Shown: piece after piece, positions 35,318 to 44,557 of the stretch
How the letters are laid out: each line of letters begins with the position of its first letter
Position numbering within the stretch: position 1 is the stretch's first letter
Assembly (NCBI GenBank): GCA_963677475.2
Contig: CAXXQD010000022.1
Coordinates: 558,001-622,000, forward strand
Source of the DNA: JABMQB01 sp963677475
GTDB taxonomy: Bacteria; Bacteroidota; Bacteroidia; Bacteroidales; Prolixibacteraceae
Length of the DNA: 64,000 nucleotides
Direction: 5' to 3'
The notes under the pieces: model-generated
Told to the model about the DNA's origin: nothing
The model's database searches: none
Seen by the model: only the letters and a program-made list of their open reading frames with translations
Made by a program: the position numbers and the translations under genes

Positions 35318-36077
35318 CTATAATATCTTTTACTAAATAGTTCATGTTATTACTTAAAAACAATTTAATATTATTGTCTCTTTCTCGTCTCTTTGCATAA
35401 CTCAAGAGCTTTGTAAAATTAATGTCATAGCTCTTTAATGCATTTTCAAAAATGTGAACCAATTCAGAGCCTTGCGAGTAATAAAAAAGTTTATCCTCTG
35501 AAAAAATATCAACTAATATTTTTTCCAAGAAAGGTGTATGAAATTTTAATTTCTTTTCCGTTCGTTTGCTAATAGGAGAACGGGTTACCAGTTTTTTAAT
35601 CACAATAGGTTGTAAGCTTTCTGCAACATAAAAATTCATAGCTTTTTCATCTGGAGTCAGAAAGACTTCCGCTTTATACGTTTCTTTTAGCTCGTAGAAA
35701 AAGGAATCTAAAAAGTCTTTTTCTGTTTCAATTATAAAAATCTTTTTGCTAGCCTGATGTTGAGAAAATTCATTTAACCAATTAGTTTCCCAAATGCAAT
35801 ATTTTACATCTTCGAATCTATCATTGATTTTCTTAGCGAGTTTTATTAAATCTTGTGAAACATCTGGTTTGTACTTTGGTTTGTATGAAATAGTATATAA
35901 ACCACGCATAAGTGGTTTAATTATATTTTTGTTTTTTAAGTCATAGATTCTCCAACCAAAAGTTCCCTCTTTTAGTTCAGGTTCAAAGTATTTAAAGAAT
36001 TCAAAAAGGTCATCTCTGGAGAATGACTCTCTGTCTTTAAATTCTTCTATCAATCTATTTTCTATAATTTTAGGCAT
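35310..36077 (-). CDS. DUF6577/AbiEi-like antitoxin
   Basis: A 255-aa cognate partner of AbiEii-type toxins. The first ~90 residues form a winged helix that reads FSRDDLFEFFKYFEPELKEGTFGWRIYDLKNKNIIKPLMRGLY, followed by an AbiEi-like C-terminal domain with KAEVFLTPDEKAMNF and PIVIKKLVTRSPI. This matches the DUF6577 family of putative antitoxins that precede nucleotidyltransferase toxins. The toxin start lies within its last 8 bases, so translation is coupled. The promoter is at 36098-36105. Antitoxins of this type usually autoregulate by binding their own promoter. Confidence 0.82.
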   Translation of the reverse strand: MPKIIENRLIEEFKDRESFSRDDLFEFFKYFEPELKEGTFGWRIYDLKNKNIIKPLMRGLYTISYKPKYKPDVSQDLIKLAKKINDRFEDVKYCIWETNWLNEFSQHQASKKIFIIETEKDFLDSFFYELKETYKAEVFLTPDEKAMNFYVAESLQPIVIKKLVTRSPISKRTEKKLKFHTPFLEKILVDIFSEDKLFYYSQGSELVHIFENALKSYDINFTKLLSYAKRRERDNNIKLFLSNNMNYLVKDIIDV

Positions 36078-36097
36078 ATTTAAAATCCAATTTTTGC

Positions 36098-36105
36098 CAA
36101 ATATA
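36098..36105 (-). promoter_or_regulatory. -7 promoter element of the AbiE operon
   Basis: The minus-strand reading is TATATTTG, full consensus match, 21 bases ahead of the antitoxin start. A TTG (complement of 36131-36133) lies 25 bases upstream, slightly long for a -33 box. Confidence 0.45.
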
Positions 36106-36625
36106 CAATATTCTGGTTAAATTTAGAAATCAAAAATATGCCAGTATTAGGGAATTCTGGTAATTATTTGAAATGTGTGTGTTGGCAAAAGTTGCACTCT
36201 TTGGCTTGAGTATCGGCTTGTGGAGCTTGCCAATGTGTGCAATGAGCGTTGGCTTCTCATTGGTTTTTAATTTTTCTCTATAAGTAGCAAATTGTCCTAT
36301 TTTCATTTCTTTTTACACTTGGCGGTAACAGGTATGTAACCCAACTCCCATCTTTATCCTCAAATTACAACGCTTTGCTTTAGAAATCCGGGGGCTATTC
36401 TATCTGCCTTTGGGTAGGCTGCTTCGCTTCTTTGCTTTCTATTGTGCATCCGGGTTTCGTTGCTTTTGCAAGGTAAGCATCCAATGTTTAAATCGCAAAG
36501 AAAAAATTAGTCATCTTTAGCATGGTGATTTGCCTTTTAAAATTCCATTTAATTCATTTTCTAAACTATGAACCAAACTGCCCTTTGTTTGTCATAGATA
36601 GAAATAAAAAATAGGTATTCTGCTT
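36106..36625. other. Structured non-coding stretch between toxin operon and leucine/mevalonate cluster
   Basis: No supported gene in 520 bases, but GC content rises and several inverted repeats occur: TTGGCAA (36182-36188) with TTGCCAA (36227-36233); TTGCAC with GTGCAA inside the same block; CAATGAG (36240-36246) with CTCATTG (36256-36262); and a near-palindrome GGTAACA/TGTAACC at 36323-36341. The sequence 36370-36500 is rich in CTTTGC and CGC/GCG words. It looks like a mobile or repeat-element remnant, and forms the edge of the toxin island. Confidence 0.45.
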
Positions 36626-38191
36626 ATGGGGTATCAGGCAATAAAATCATTAGTAAATAAGGAAACAGAAGCATATAAAAGCAACGTTCAGCTTTATGAA
36701 AGGTTGTTGGCAGATTATGCTGAAAAGCTGGGCGGTGCCATCTCACATGGACCGGCAAAAGCAGTGGAGAAACACCGCGACAGGGGCAAGCTTTTAGCCC
36801 GCGAGAGGATAAACCTTTTGTTGGATAAGGGTACACCCTTTTTGGAGTTGTCGCCCATGGCTGCATTCGATCTATACAACAATGAATTTCCTTCGGCAGG
36901 AATTGTCACAGGCATTGGACTCATTCATGGCCGTGAATGCGTGGTGGTTGCCAACGATGCAAGCGTTAAAGGCGGAACCTATATAAAAGAAACCATTAAA
37001 AAGCATATCAGGGCACAGGAAATTGCCATGCAAAACCATTTGCCTTGTATCTACCTGGTTGACTCAGGTGGTGTATTTTTGCCGGAACAAGCCAATGTGT
37101 TTCCCGACAGGTTCGATTTTGGGAGGATATTTTATAACCAGGCACAAATGTCGGCAGAAGGGATTCCGCAAATATCAGTGGTAATGGGATCGTGTACTGC
37201 GGGTGGTGCCTATGTTCCGGCAATGAGCGATGAAGTGGTAATGGTTAAAAACCAGGCAACTATTTTTATTGGTGGTCCGCCACTGGTAAAAGCCGCAACG
37301 GGGGAAGATGTAAGTGCCGAAGAACTTGGGGGTGCCGATGTGCATACCAAAATTTCGGGCGTTGCCGACCATCTTGCCGAGGATGATGTGGAGGCGCTTA
37401 AAATTTGCCGGAATATTGTGTTGTCGTTTAAAGCTCCCGATCGCCAAAGCAACAATCAAAAGCAACCGGAAGCGCCCCTTTACCCCATGGAAGAAATGTA
37501 TGGGCTGATTTCATTGGAACTGAAAAAGCAAATCAACGCCTACGAACTAATTGCCCGATTAACGGATGGTAGTAATTTTCAGGAGTTTAAAGCTGAATAT
37601 GGTAAAAGCCTTGTCACCGGATTTGCCCATATCATGGGTTTTCAGGTGGGATTTATTGCCAATAATAGTTTCCTGACTTCCGAAAGTGCATTAAAAGGCG
37701 CCCATTTTATCGAGCTGTGCACACATCGCGAAGTGCCCATTATTTTTTTACAGAATATCACGGGTTTTATAGTTGGTAAGAAACACGAACATAGCGGGAT
37801 TGCGCGAAGTGGCGCAAAACTTATCCATGCTGTGGCAAATGCTTCGGTTCCTAAAATTACCCTGGTTTTTGGTGGTTCCTATGGTGCTGGAAATTATGCC
37901 ATGGCGGGCCGTGCCTACGATCCCAATTTCCTGTTTATGTGGCCAAATGCAAAAATTTCGGTGATGGGTGGCGAGCAGGCTGCAAGTGTGTTAAATACAA
38001 TTGGAAATGAGAAGGCTGCCCAGCTAACCGAACAATTTGAAAAGGAAAGTACCGCATATTACAGTACAAGCAGGCTCTGGGACGATGGCATTATTGAACC
38101 TGAAAATACCAGGGAAGTACTTGCCATGGCTGTTTCCACTGTTTTAAATAAAAAGTTTGGGAAACCAAGATTTGGTGTTTTTAGAATGTAA
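36626..38191 (+). CDS. 3-methylcrotonyl-CoA carboxylase, beta (carboxyltransferase) subunit
   Basis: 521 aa. Transfers carboxyl from biotin to 3-methylcrotonyl-CoA, giving 3-methylglutaconyl-CoA in leucine breakdown. The segments PEQANVFPDRFDFGRIFYNQ (near 152-171), MSAEGIPQISVVMGSCTAGGAYVPAMSDE (173-201), and SRLWDDGIIEPENTR (near 485) are hallmarks of the MCC beta subfamily rather than propionyl- or acetyl-CoA carboxylase. It heads the nine-gene run; the next start is 3 nt after its stop. No promoter was clear upstream. Confidence 0.92.
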   Translation: MGYQAIKSLVNKETEAYKSNVQLYERLLADYAEKLGGAISHGPAKAVEKHRDRGKLLARERINLLLDKGTPFLELSPMAAFDLYNNEFPSAGIVTGIGLIHGRECVVVANDASVKGGTYIKETIKKHIRAQEIAMQNHLPCIYLVDSGGVFLPEQANVFPDRFDFGRIFYNQAQMSAEGIPQISVVMGSCTAGGAYVPAMSDEVVMVKNQATIFIGGPPLVKAATGEDVSAEELGGADVHTKISGVADHLAEDDVEALKICRNIVLSFKAPDRQSNNQKQPEAPLYPMEEMYGLISLELKKQINAYELIARLTDGSNFQEFKAEYGKSLVTGFAHIMGFQVGFIANNSFLTSESALKGAHFIELCTHREVPIIFLQNITGFIVGKKHEHSGIARSGAKLIHAVANASVPKITLVFGGSYGAGNYAMAGRAYDPNFLFMWPNAKISVMGGEQAASVLNTIGNEKAAQLTEQFEKESTAYYSTSRLWDDGIIEPENTREVLAMAVSTVLNKKFGKPRFGVFRM

Positions 38192-38194
38192 AGT

Positions 38195-38983
38195 ATGACG
38201 AATTCTTTGATCGTAGATAAAAATAAAAAGGTTGCCACCATTACCCTTAACAGGCCTCAGGTGCACAATGCATTAAATCCTGAATTGATTAATGCATTAA
38301 AAGGAACAGTGCAAGATTTAAGTTGTGATGAAAATGTCGAAATTATTGTTTTTAAAGGGAAGGGTGCTTCATTTTGTTCTGGAGCCGATTTAAGCTGGTT
38401 CAGGCAATTGGGAAAGTTGGACCTGCAGCAAACAAAAGAAACCCTGAACGATTTGCCTGAACTTTTACTGACAATATATAATTCACCAAAAATTACCATT
38501 ACAGCAACTCACGGGTCGGTTATGGGAGGCGGAATTGGCCTGGTATCGGCATGCGATTTTGTGGTGAGTGAAGAAAATTGCCAATTTGCTTTCAAAGAAG
38601 TTAAACTGGGAATTATTCCGGCAACCATTTCTCCATTTGTAAGTATGAAGATGGATAGCTCAAAAGCAAAAGGGCTTATGCTCACAGGTGAGGTGTTTAA
38701 TGGAATTAAAGCCGGGAAGGCTGGTTTGGTAAGTCATTTGGCTGCAAACGGACAATTGGAAAAGGAGTTGGACAAACTGTTAAATGAATTGAAAGGGAGC
38801 GAGGCAAATGCAGTGCAACAAATAAAAAAACTGATCAACGAAGCCAGGCACCAGCAATTAATAATTAAGGAACTGGAAGGTACCACTGCAATCCTGGCTG
38901 AATTGGTCCATTCTAAAGAAGTTCAAAAAAGAATGAAATTGTTCTTTGATAAGAAAAATGAATTGAAGGTTAAGAAGCGTTAA
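38195..38983 (+). CDS. Enoyl-CoA hydratase family, probable 3-methylglutaconyl-CoA hydratase
   Basis: 262 aa, crotonase fold. Oxyanion-hole motifs FCSGADLSWFRQ (near 67) and GSVMGGGIGLVSACDFV (near 108), with catalytic Glu in FKEVKLGIIPATISPFV (near 133-149); the LGIxPATISPFV ending of that region is shared with methylglutaconyl-CoA hydratases (LiuC/AUH). These convert 3-methylglutaconyl-CoA to (S)-HMG-CoA, the substrate of the HMG-CoA reductase five genes on. It sits between the two carboxylase subunit genes and its stop overlaps the next start. Confidence 0.85.
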   Translation: MTNSLIVDKNKKVATITLNRPQVHNALNPELINALKGTVQDLSCDENVEIIVFKGKGASFCSGADLSWFRQLGKLDLQQTKETLNDLPELLLTIYNSPKITITATHGSVMGGGIGLVSACDFVVSEENCQFAFKEVKLGIIPATISPFVSMKMDSSKAKGLMLTGEVFNGIKAGKAGLVSHLAANGQLEKELDKLLNELKGSEANAVQQIKKLINEARHQQLIIKELEGTTAILAELVHSKEVQKRMKLFFDKKNELKVKKR

Positions 38984-40995
38984 TGAAAAAAATAAGCAGG
39001 TTATTAATAGCCAATAGGGGCGAAATAGCTGTTCGTATAATAAAAACAGCAAAACAAATGGGCATATCTACGGTTTCGGTTTACACCCGGAACGATGAAG
39101 CCAGTTTGCATGTAAAATTTGCTGACAAAGCTGTTTTGTTAGAGGATGAATTGCTGGGAAAAACCTTTTTATCGGCGAAGAAAATGATTGAGGTTGCCTT
39201 GAACGAACAATGCGATGCCATTCACCCCGGTTATGGTTTTATTTCTGAAAATCCGGAATTCCCATGGCTTTGTGTTGAGAATGGATTAATCTTTATCGGA
39301 CCCACTGCCCAAAGCATGGAAATTCTTAGCAATAAAGTAAAAGCCCGAAGTTTTGTAAAATCGATTGGCGTTCACGTAATCAGTGGCATTTCAGGTTCGG
39401 TGGACGAATTGCAAGAAAGTGCAAAATACCTTGATTTCCCGATTATGATTAAACCACTGGCAGGCGGTGGTGGGAAAGGCATTTTTGTGGTACATCAAGC
39501 CCATGATTTGCCGGAATATTTGCAAAAAGCCGGGCGTGAAGCCCAAAACTATTTTAACAATTCCGAATTGTATGTGGAGCATTATTTTGAAAAAGCCAGG
39601 CATATTGAAGTACAATTGTTAGGCGATCAGTTTGGCAACCTGGTTCATCTGTTCGAACGCGAATGCTCCCTGCAACGAAGGTTCCAAAAAATTATTGAAG
39701 AAGCGCCTTCACCTACAATCTCTGAAAAAACCAGGAAAAAGATTTTAGATGCAGCAGTAAAAATTGGAAAAGCAGTTGGCTATCAAAGTGCCGGAACCAT
39801 TGAGTTTTTGGTCGATCACAATGAAAATTTCTATTTCCTGGAAATGAATACCAGGATTCAGGTGGAGCACGGGGTGACGGAGTTGATTACCGGAATTGAT
39901 CTGGTAAAAGAACAATTAAAAATAGCTTCCGGTGAAAAACTGGCATTGAAGCAAAACGAGATTTCTATTGAAGGGCATGCCATCGAAGCACGAATATATG
40001 CCGAAAACATATTTAACGATTTTATGCCGGTTCAGGGGAAAATCGTTAAGCAAAATTTAGATCAGATAAAAGATGCAAGGATCGACACGCATATCACAGA
40101 CAATATGATATTGCCGCAAACGTATGATTCGTTGCTTGCCAAAGTTTTGATGAAAGATAAAAGCAGGGAGGGGGCAATTAAAAAATTAGAGGAATGTTTA
40201 GGGCAAGCCGAAATATTTGGCATCGAAAACAACCTTGCTTATCTTCAATATCTGGTTTTTGGAGACGATTTTAAAAACAATCTGTTTTATACAAAGTATA
40301 TTGAAGAAACGCTCGATCAATCGAGAGACAAGCTTTTGAAATTGAAGGAGGACTCCACACATGTTTTAGCAATAGCTTACCTGCTTGTTCATTTTATTCA
40401 AACCAAAAAATATCCCAATAACGTGTGGGAACAAATCGGATATCAGCGATTGAAAAATGAAATAAATGTGCATGTCAACGGAAAAGATGTATATTTGAGC
40501 TGGAATAAAAGAGTAAAAGGTATTGATTTGTGTGTTGAGGGAAACGGTTTTTCTCTAAGCGATTATCAAATAAATGAGCCTTTTGTTTCGTTTCAACTCG
40601 AAAACCAAAAATGTCAACTGTCTTATTTAAAGGAGGATGGATGTACGTATGTGCATTATTTGGGAATGTCTATCAAGCTGACTTCCAATTCAATCCTGTC
40701 AGAATCTACCATTGTTAAGAAGTCCAAAAACTTTGAAAATAACCCGGAAGTTAAAATCGATTCCCCTTTGTTTGGGCGGGTTGTGGCAATCCATGTTAAA
40801 GAAAATGATCGAATAAAAAAAGGGGATGTGCTAATGGTTATTGAAGCAATGAAAACAGAAAATACAATTGTAAGCCCAATTTCCGGTTTCGTTGAGTGCG
40901 TAAATATTAAACAAAATGAGCAGGTTCAAGAAGGGCAAATAATGGCGTTAATACTGCCATCAAAAAAAAATGTAAAAAAATTGGAACTCAATTAA
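38983..40995 (+). CDS. 3-methylcrotonyl-CoA carboxylase, alpha (biotin carboxylase + BCCP) subunit
   Basis: 670 aa. Biotin carboxylase domain (1-450) with LIANRGEIAVRIIKTAKQMG at the start, ATP-grasp motif PLAGGGGKGIFVV (near 163), LEMNTRIQVEHGVTE (near 290). The C-terminal biotinyl domain carries the biotinylated Lys624 in VIEAMKTENT. Length and layout match MCC alpha/PCC alpha. Together with the beta subunit at 36626 it forms a complete carboxylase. Starts at the last base of the hydratase stop. Confidence 0.92.
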   Translation: MKKISRLLIANRGEIAVRIIKTAKQMGISTVSVYTRNDEASLHVKFADKAVLLEDELLGKTFLSAKKMIEVALNEQCDAIHPGYGFISENPEFPWLCVENGLIFIGPTAQSMEILSNKVKARSFVKSIGVHVISGISGSVDELQESAKYLDFPIMIKPLAGGGGKGIFVVHQAHDLPEYLQKAGREAQNYFNNSELYVEHYFEKARHIEVQLLGDQFGNLVHLFERECSLQRRFQKIIEEAPSPTISEKTRKKILDAAVKIGKAVGYQSAGTIEFLVDHNENFYFLEMNTRIQVEHGVTELITGIDLVKEQLKIASGEKLALKQNEISIEGHAIEARIYAENIFNDFMPVQGKIVKQNLDQIKDARIDTHITDNMILPQTYDSLLAKVLMKDKSREGAIKKLEECLGQAEIFGIENNLAYLQYLVFGDDFKNNLFYTKYIEETLDQSRDKLLKLKEDSTHVLAIAYLLVHFIQTKKYPNNVWEQIGYQRLKNEINVHVNGKDVYLSWNKRVKGIDLCVEGNGFSLSDYQINEPFVSFQLENQKCQLSYLKEDGCTYVHYLGMSIKLTSNSILSESTIVKKSKNFENNPEVKIDSPLFGRVVAIHVKENDRIKKGDVLMVIEAMKTENTIVSPISGFVECVNIKQNEQVQEGQIMALILPSKKNVKKLELN

Positions 40996-41023
40996 ACAAT
41001 GGTTGTTTCATAAGTGAAAATTA

Positions 41024-42196
41024 ATGATTCAAATGAGTATGAACGTTTTTAGTACACCAAAAAACGAGGAACTGAGGCAGAAAATCAGGGATTTTGCCGA
41101 GAAAGAAGTAAAACCTGTAATTCTGGAATACGATAAGAAAGAGGAATTTCCTGTTGCCCTGATTAAAAAGTTAGGGAAACAAGGTGTTTTTGGAATAAAT
41201 GCCCCTAAAAAATATGGAGGTCAGGGCGAAGATACCTTGTCGTATATAATTGCCGTGGAAGAACTTGCCAGGGTTGATGGTTCGGTTGGGGCTACCCTTG
41301 CCGCACATAACTCGCTTGGAATTGGTCCAATTGTAGAGTTTGGTACCGAGAAGCAAAAGCAGAAATTTTTACCAGATTTATGCACCGGGGAAAACCTTTG
41401 GGCCTTTGGCTTAACCGAAAAAAATGCCGGCTCGGATGCACAAGCCGTTGAAACAAAGGCAGAGCTTAAAAACGGAAAGTGGATTATCAACGGATCAAAA
41501 TTATACATTACCAACGCCAGTTCTGAAATTGCCAGCGGCATGACCGTGGCTGCAATTACCGGGGTTCGTGCCGGAAGCAAAAAAGAAATTTCAGCCATAC
41601 TCGTTCCCAGTTCTTTGCCTGGCTACTCAAAAAAAACAATGACCGGAAAACTGGTGTGGCGTGCCGCCGATAATGCCGACATACAACTTGAAAATGTAAA
41701 AGTACCAGAAGAAAACCTGCTTGGAACACGGGGGAAAGGTATTAGTATTATGCTGAAAACCATTGATAACGGAAGGCTTTCAATTGCTGCGTTGGGCCTG
41801 GGGTGTGCCCAGGGAGCCTATGAAATGGCCAAAGATTACGCACAAAAAAGAAAGCAATTTGGTCAGCCCATTGCATCTTTTCAGGCGGTATCGTTTAAAC
41901 TGGCCGACATGGCTTTGAAAATCGAAAATGCCCGAAATACTTTGTACAACGCTTGTTGGTTGAAAGATAATGGACATCCATTTGGGAAACAGTCGGCAAT
42001 GGCAAAATTGTATTGTTCCGAAATTGCAAAAGAAGTGACCGATGAGGCAGTACAAATTTTTGGGGCAGCTGGTTTAATGCGTGAAAACCACGTGGAACGG
42101 TTTTATCGCGATCAAAGATTGCTGCAAATTGGGGAAGGCACCAGTGAAATACTACGAATGGTTATTTCCCGAAAAATATTAAATGAACAATGGTAA
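41024..42196 (+). CDS. Acyl-CoA dehydrogenase (SCAD/butyryl-CoA type by active site)
   Basis: 390 aa flavoprotein that makes an alpha-beta double bond in acyl-CoA. Domain order is normal: N-terminal helices, LTEKNAGSDAQAVETKAE (near 131), beta domain, C-terminal helices with FGAAGLMRENHVERFYRDQR. The context suggests isovaleryl-CoA dehydrogenase, but the catalytic base seems to be the Glu in IGEGTSEI (near 373), as in short/medium-chain enzymes; isovaleryl-CoA dehydrogenases have a small residue there and Glu in helix G, where this protein reads TIDNGRLSI. So the substrate is open. It follows the alpha subunit gene by 28 nt. Confidence 0.85.
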   Translation: MIQMSMNVFSTPKNEELRQKIRDFAEKEVKPVILEYDKKEEFPVALIKKLGKQGVFGINAPKKYGGQGEDTLSYIIAVEELARVDGSVGATLAAHNSLGIGPIVEFGTEKQKQKFLPDLCTGENLWAFGLTEKNAGSDAQAVETKAELKNGKWIINGSKLYITNASSEIASGMTVAAITGVRAGSKKEISAILVPSSLPGYSKKTMTGKLVWRAADNADIQLENVKVPEENLLGTRGKGISIMLKTIDNGRLSIAALGLGCAQGAYEMAKDYAQKRKQFGQPIASFQAVSFKLADMALKIENARNTLYNACWLKDNGHPFGKQSAMAKLYCSEIAKEVTDEAVQIFGAAGLMRENHVERFYRDQRLLQIGEGTSEILRMVISRKILNEQW

Positions 42197-42224
42197 TTTC
42201 TATTTCACATAGGCATTAAAAGAC

Positions 42225-42232
42225 TAAATTTG
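42225..42232 (+). promoter_or_regulatory. -7 promoter element of the mevalonate half of the cluster
   Basis: TAAATTTG, full consensus match, 20 bases before the IPP isomerase start, in the only gap above 45 nt within the cluster. It would allow the mevalonate genes to be transcribed independently of the leucine genes as well as by read-through. Confidence 0.5.
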
Positions 42233-42252
42233 TATGCATTTCAGTTAATTGT

Positions 42253-43263
42253 ATGAGTGACCGCAAATTAGACCATATAAATCTTGCGTTTGAAGCCCAG
42301 GTTGAAAGCTTAAAAAATGATCCCCGGTTTTATTATGAACCACTTCTAAGCAAAAGCCCGGATAAATCTTTCCCCAGGATTTCTTTTTTAAATAAAGAAT
42401 TAGGGGCACCAATTTGGGTGTCGAGCATGACCGGAGGAACTGAAATTGCACAAAAAATTAATCGAAACTTAGCTCTTGCTTCCCGTAAGTTTGGTTTGGG
42501 CATGGGTCTCGGATCGTGTCGGAAATTACTTAACAGTAAAGATCACTGGAACGATTTTGATTTAAGGGATGCTATCGGCGAAAGCCAGCCATTTTATGCT
42601 AATTTAGGAATTGCCCAGGTCGAGGAATTGTTGAGGAAAAATAACTTTCGGAAGATTGAAGACCTGGTTGGCGAGCTGAAAGCTGATGGATTGATTATTC
42701 ATGTGAACCCTTCCCAGGAATGGTTTCAACCTGAAGGAGACCGTTTATTAAATGCACCAATAGATACGATTTCGGAGCTACTGCAAAAACTTTCGATTTC
42801 GGTTATTGTGAAAGAAGTAGGACAGGGAATGGGGCCACAAAGCCTGAAACGTTTAATGAAACTTCCGTTGGCAGCCATAGAATTTGGGGCTTTTGGAGGG
42901 ACCAACTTCTCAAAACTGGAGCTTCTCAGAAGAAAAGATAAACAATTCATGCAATTTGAACCTTTAACTTATGTGGGGCACCCTGCACTTGAAATGGTCA
43001 ATTTTGTGAACGATATTGTGGAGAAAGAAAAAGATATTCTGTGCAAACAGGTTATAATTTCAGGAGGGGTAAAAAACTTTTTAGATGGTTATTACCTTTT
43101 GAAAAAATGTAGAATTCCGGCAGTTTACGGACAGGCATCTGAGATGTTAAAACATGCACAAAACGATTTGGAAGAATTGGAAGGTTACCTTGAAAATCAA
43201 ATAAAAGGGCTGCAATTTGCAGAAGCATTCCTTAGGTTAAAAGACGATGAACCCACAAAATAA
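42253..43263 (+). CDS. fni: Type 2 isopentenyl-diphosphate delta-isomerase
   Basis: FMN-dependent isomerase interconverting IPP and DMAPP. 336 aa. RKLDH at residues 4-8 (the RKxxH substrate motif), SSMTGG (near 57), GLGSCR (near 83), HVNPSQE (near 154, a variant of HxNxxQE with the catalytic Gln and Glu), EVGQGM, IEFGAFGGTNF and ISGGV for FMN binding. Not homologous to the type 1 enzyme. It overlaps the HMG-CoA reductase start by 17 nt. It ends the pathway set by the five following genes but is encoded first. Confidence 0.93.
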   Translation: MSDRKLDHINLAFEAQVESLKNDPRFYYEPLLSKSPDKSFPRISFLNKELGAPIWVSSMTGGTEIAQKINRNLALASRKFGLGMGLGSCRKLLNSKDHWNDFDLRDAIGESQPFYANLGIAQVEELLRKNNFRKIEDLVGELKADGLIIHVNPSQEWFQPEGDRLLNAPIDTISELLQKLSISVIVKEVGQGMGPQSLKRLMKLPLAAIEFGAFGGTNFSKLELLRRKDKQFMQFEPLTYVGHPALEMVNFVNDIVEKEKDILCKQVIISGGVKNFLDGYYLLKKCRIPAVYGQASEMLKHAQNDLEELEGYLENQIKGLQFAEAFLRLKDDEPTK

Positions 43264-44557
43264 AAATTCATATATCACCGGATTTTCCAAATGGGACATT
43301 GGTAAAAAACTGGAATTTATTTCCTCGCAAACCGGAATTGACATACATGTTTTGATGAAATATGCATGGCCCGACGAGGAGATTGCCAATATTATTAATA
43401 AACTGAGTGAAAATACGGTTGCCCATTTCCCTTTCCCGTATGGCTTGGCCCCGAATTTTAAAATCCAGAACAGGAATTATGTTTTGCCCTTGGTGACCGA
43501 AGAAAGTTCGGTTGTTGCGGCGCTGGCTAATGCTGCAAAGATTTGGCACCCTAAGGGAGGGTTTCGTTACAAAGTTCTCGGAACGGTAAAAAAAGGACAA
43601 ATCCACATTTTCTGGACCGGGCAACAGGATGTTTTTTTTAAAAAATTCCAGAAATTTAAGCATACGCTCCTTCAGTCGGTAAGGAGCATTTCCGGGAATA
43701 TGGAAAAAAGGGGAGGGGGAATCCTTGAAATAGAGTTGCTTGATAAAACCAAAGAATTGCCCAATTATTACCAGCTCGATGTTAGTTTCGATACCCTTGA
43801 CGCCATGGGGGCAAACTTTATCAATTCTGTGTTGGAGCAAATGGGCAAAACATTTGAAAAGCTAATGGCTGAGAATTTTCCCAATGAAGCAGCTGTTGAA
43901 GTAGTCATGTCAATCTTATCGAATTTTACGCCCGAGTGCCTGGTAAAAGCGTGGGTTGAATGTCCCATTGATGAGTTGGACGAAGTCATTGCAGGGCTAT
44001 CAGGAAAGGATTTTGTCGATCGTTTCGAAAAAGCAATCAATATAAGTACTGTGGATGTTTCGAGGGCAGTAACGCACAATAAAGGCATTTTTAATGGGAT
44101 CGATGCCTTGGCACTTGCCACCGGAAATGACTGGCGCGCCATCGAATCGGCAGGACATGCCTATGCAGCCAGAAACGGATCATATCAGGGACTGACCAAG
44201 GTTTATCTTGATGAAAAAATGTTTAGTTTTTCCATTGAATTGCCCATGAATATTGGCGTGGTTGGAGGAGTAACAAGTTTGCATCCCATGGCGGCACTGT
44301 CGATGAAAATATTAAATGAACCTTCAGCAAAAGAATTAATGGGCTTGTTTGCTGTGGCAGGATTGGCCAGTAATTTTGCAGCAATTACTGCTTTAATTGG
44401 GAAAGGGATTCAAAGCGGGCACATGAAAATGCACCTAAAAAATATTTTAACACAACTTCGGGCTACAGAATCGCAGTCGGAAAAAGCCGGGGAGTTCTTT
44501 AAAGATAAAACCATCACTTTCGCGGCTGTCGAAAAATTCATCTCTAATTTGAAATGA
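43247..44557 (+). CDS. mvaA: HMG-CoA reductase, class II (bacterial)
   Basis: Reduces (S)-HMG-CoA to mevalonate with two NAD(P)H; class II soluble form. 436 aa. Catalytic residues can be placed: Glu85/86 (TEESSVV), Lys279 (THNKGI), Asp295 (ALATGND) and His392 (SGHMKMH). The Lys-Asp spacing of 16 and the Lys-His spacing of 113 agree with the Pseudomonas mevalonii enzyme. Whether it prefers NADH or NADPH cannot be told. It is located between the IPP isomerase and the GHMP kinase, overlapping both, and downstream of genes that make HMG-CoA from leucine. Confidence 0.95.
   Translation: MNPQNKNSYITGFSKWDIGKKLEFISSQTGIDIHVLMKYAWPDEEIANIINKLSENTVAHFPFPYGLAPNFKIQNRNYVLPLVTEESSVVAALANAAKIWHPKGGFRYKVLGTVKKGQIHIFWTGQQDVFFKKFQKFKHTLLQSVRSISGNMEKRGGGILEIELLDKTKELPNYYQLDVSFDTLDAMGANFINSVLEQMGKTFEKLMAENFPNEAAVEVVMSILSNFTPECLVKAWVECPIDELDEVIAGLSGKDFVDRFEKAINISTVDVSRAVTHNKGIFNGIDALALATGNDWRAIESAGHAYAARNGSYQGLTKVYLDEKMFSFSIELPMNIGVVGGVTSLHPMAALSMKILNEPSAKELMGLFAVAGLASNFAAITALIGKGIQSGHMKMHLKNILTQLRATESQSEKAGEFFKDKTITFAAVEKFISNLK

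Noticed and set aside
41024..42196. Naming the dehydrogenase isovaleryl-CoA dehydrogenase
   Set aside because: Context favours it, but the active-site Glu is placed as in short/medium-chain enzymes, so I left the substrate open.
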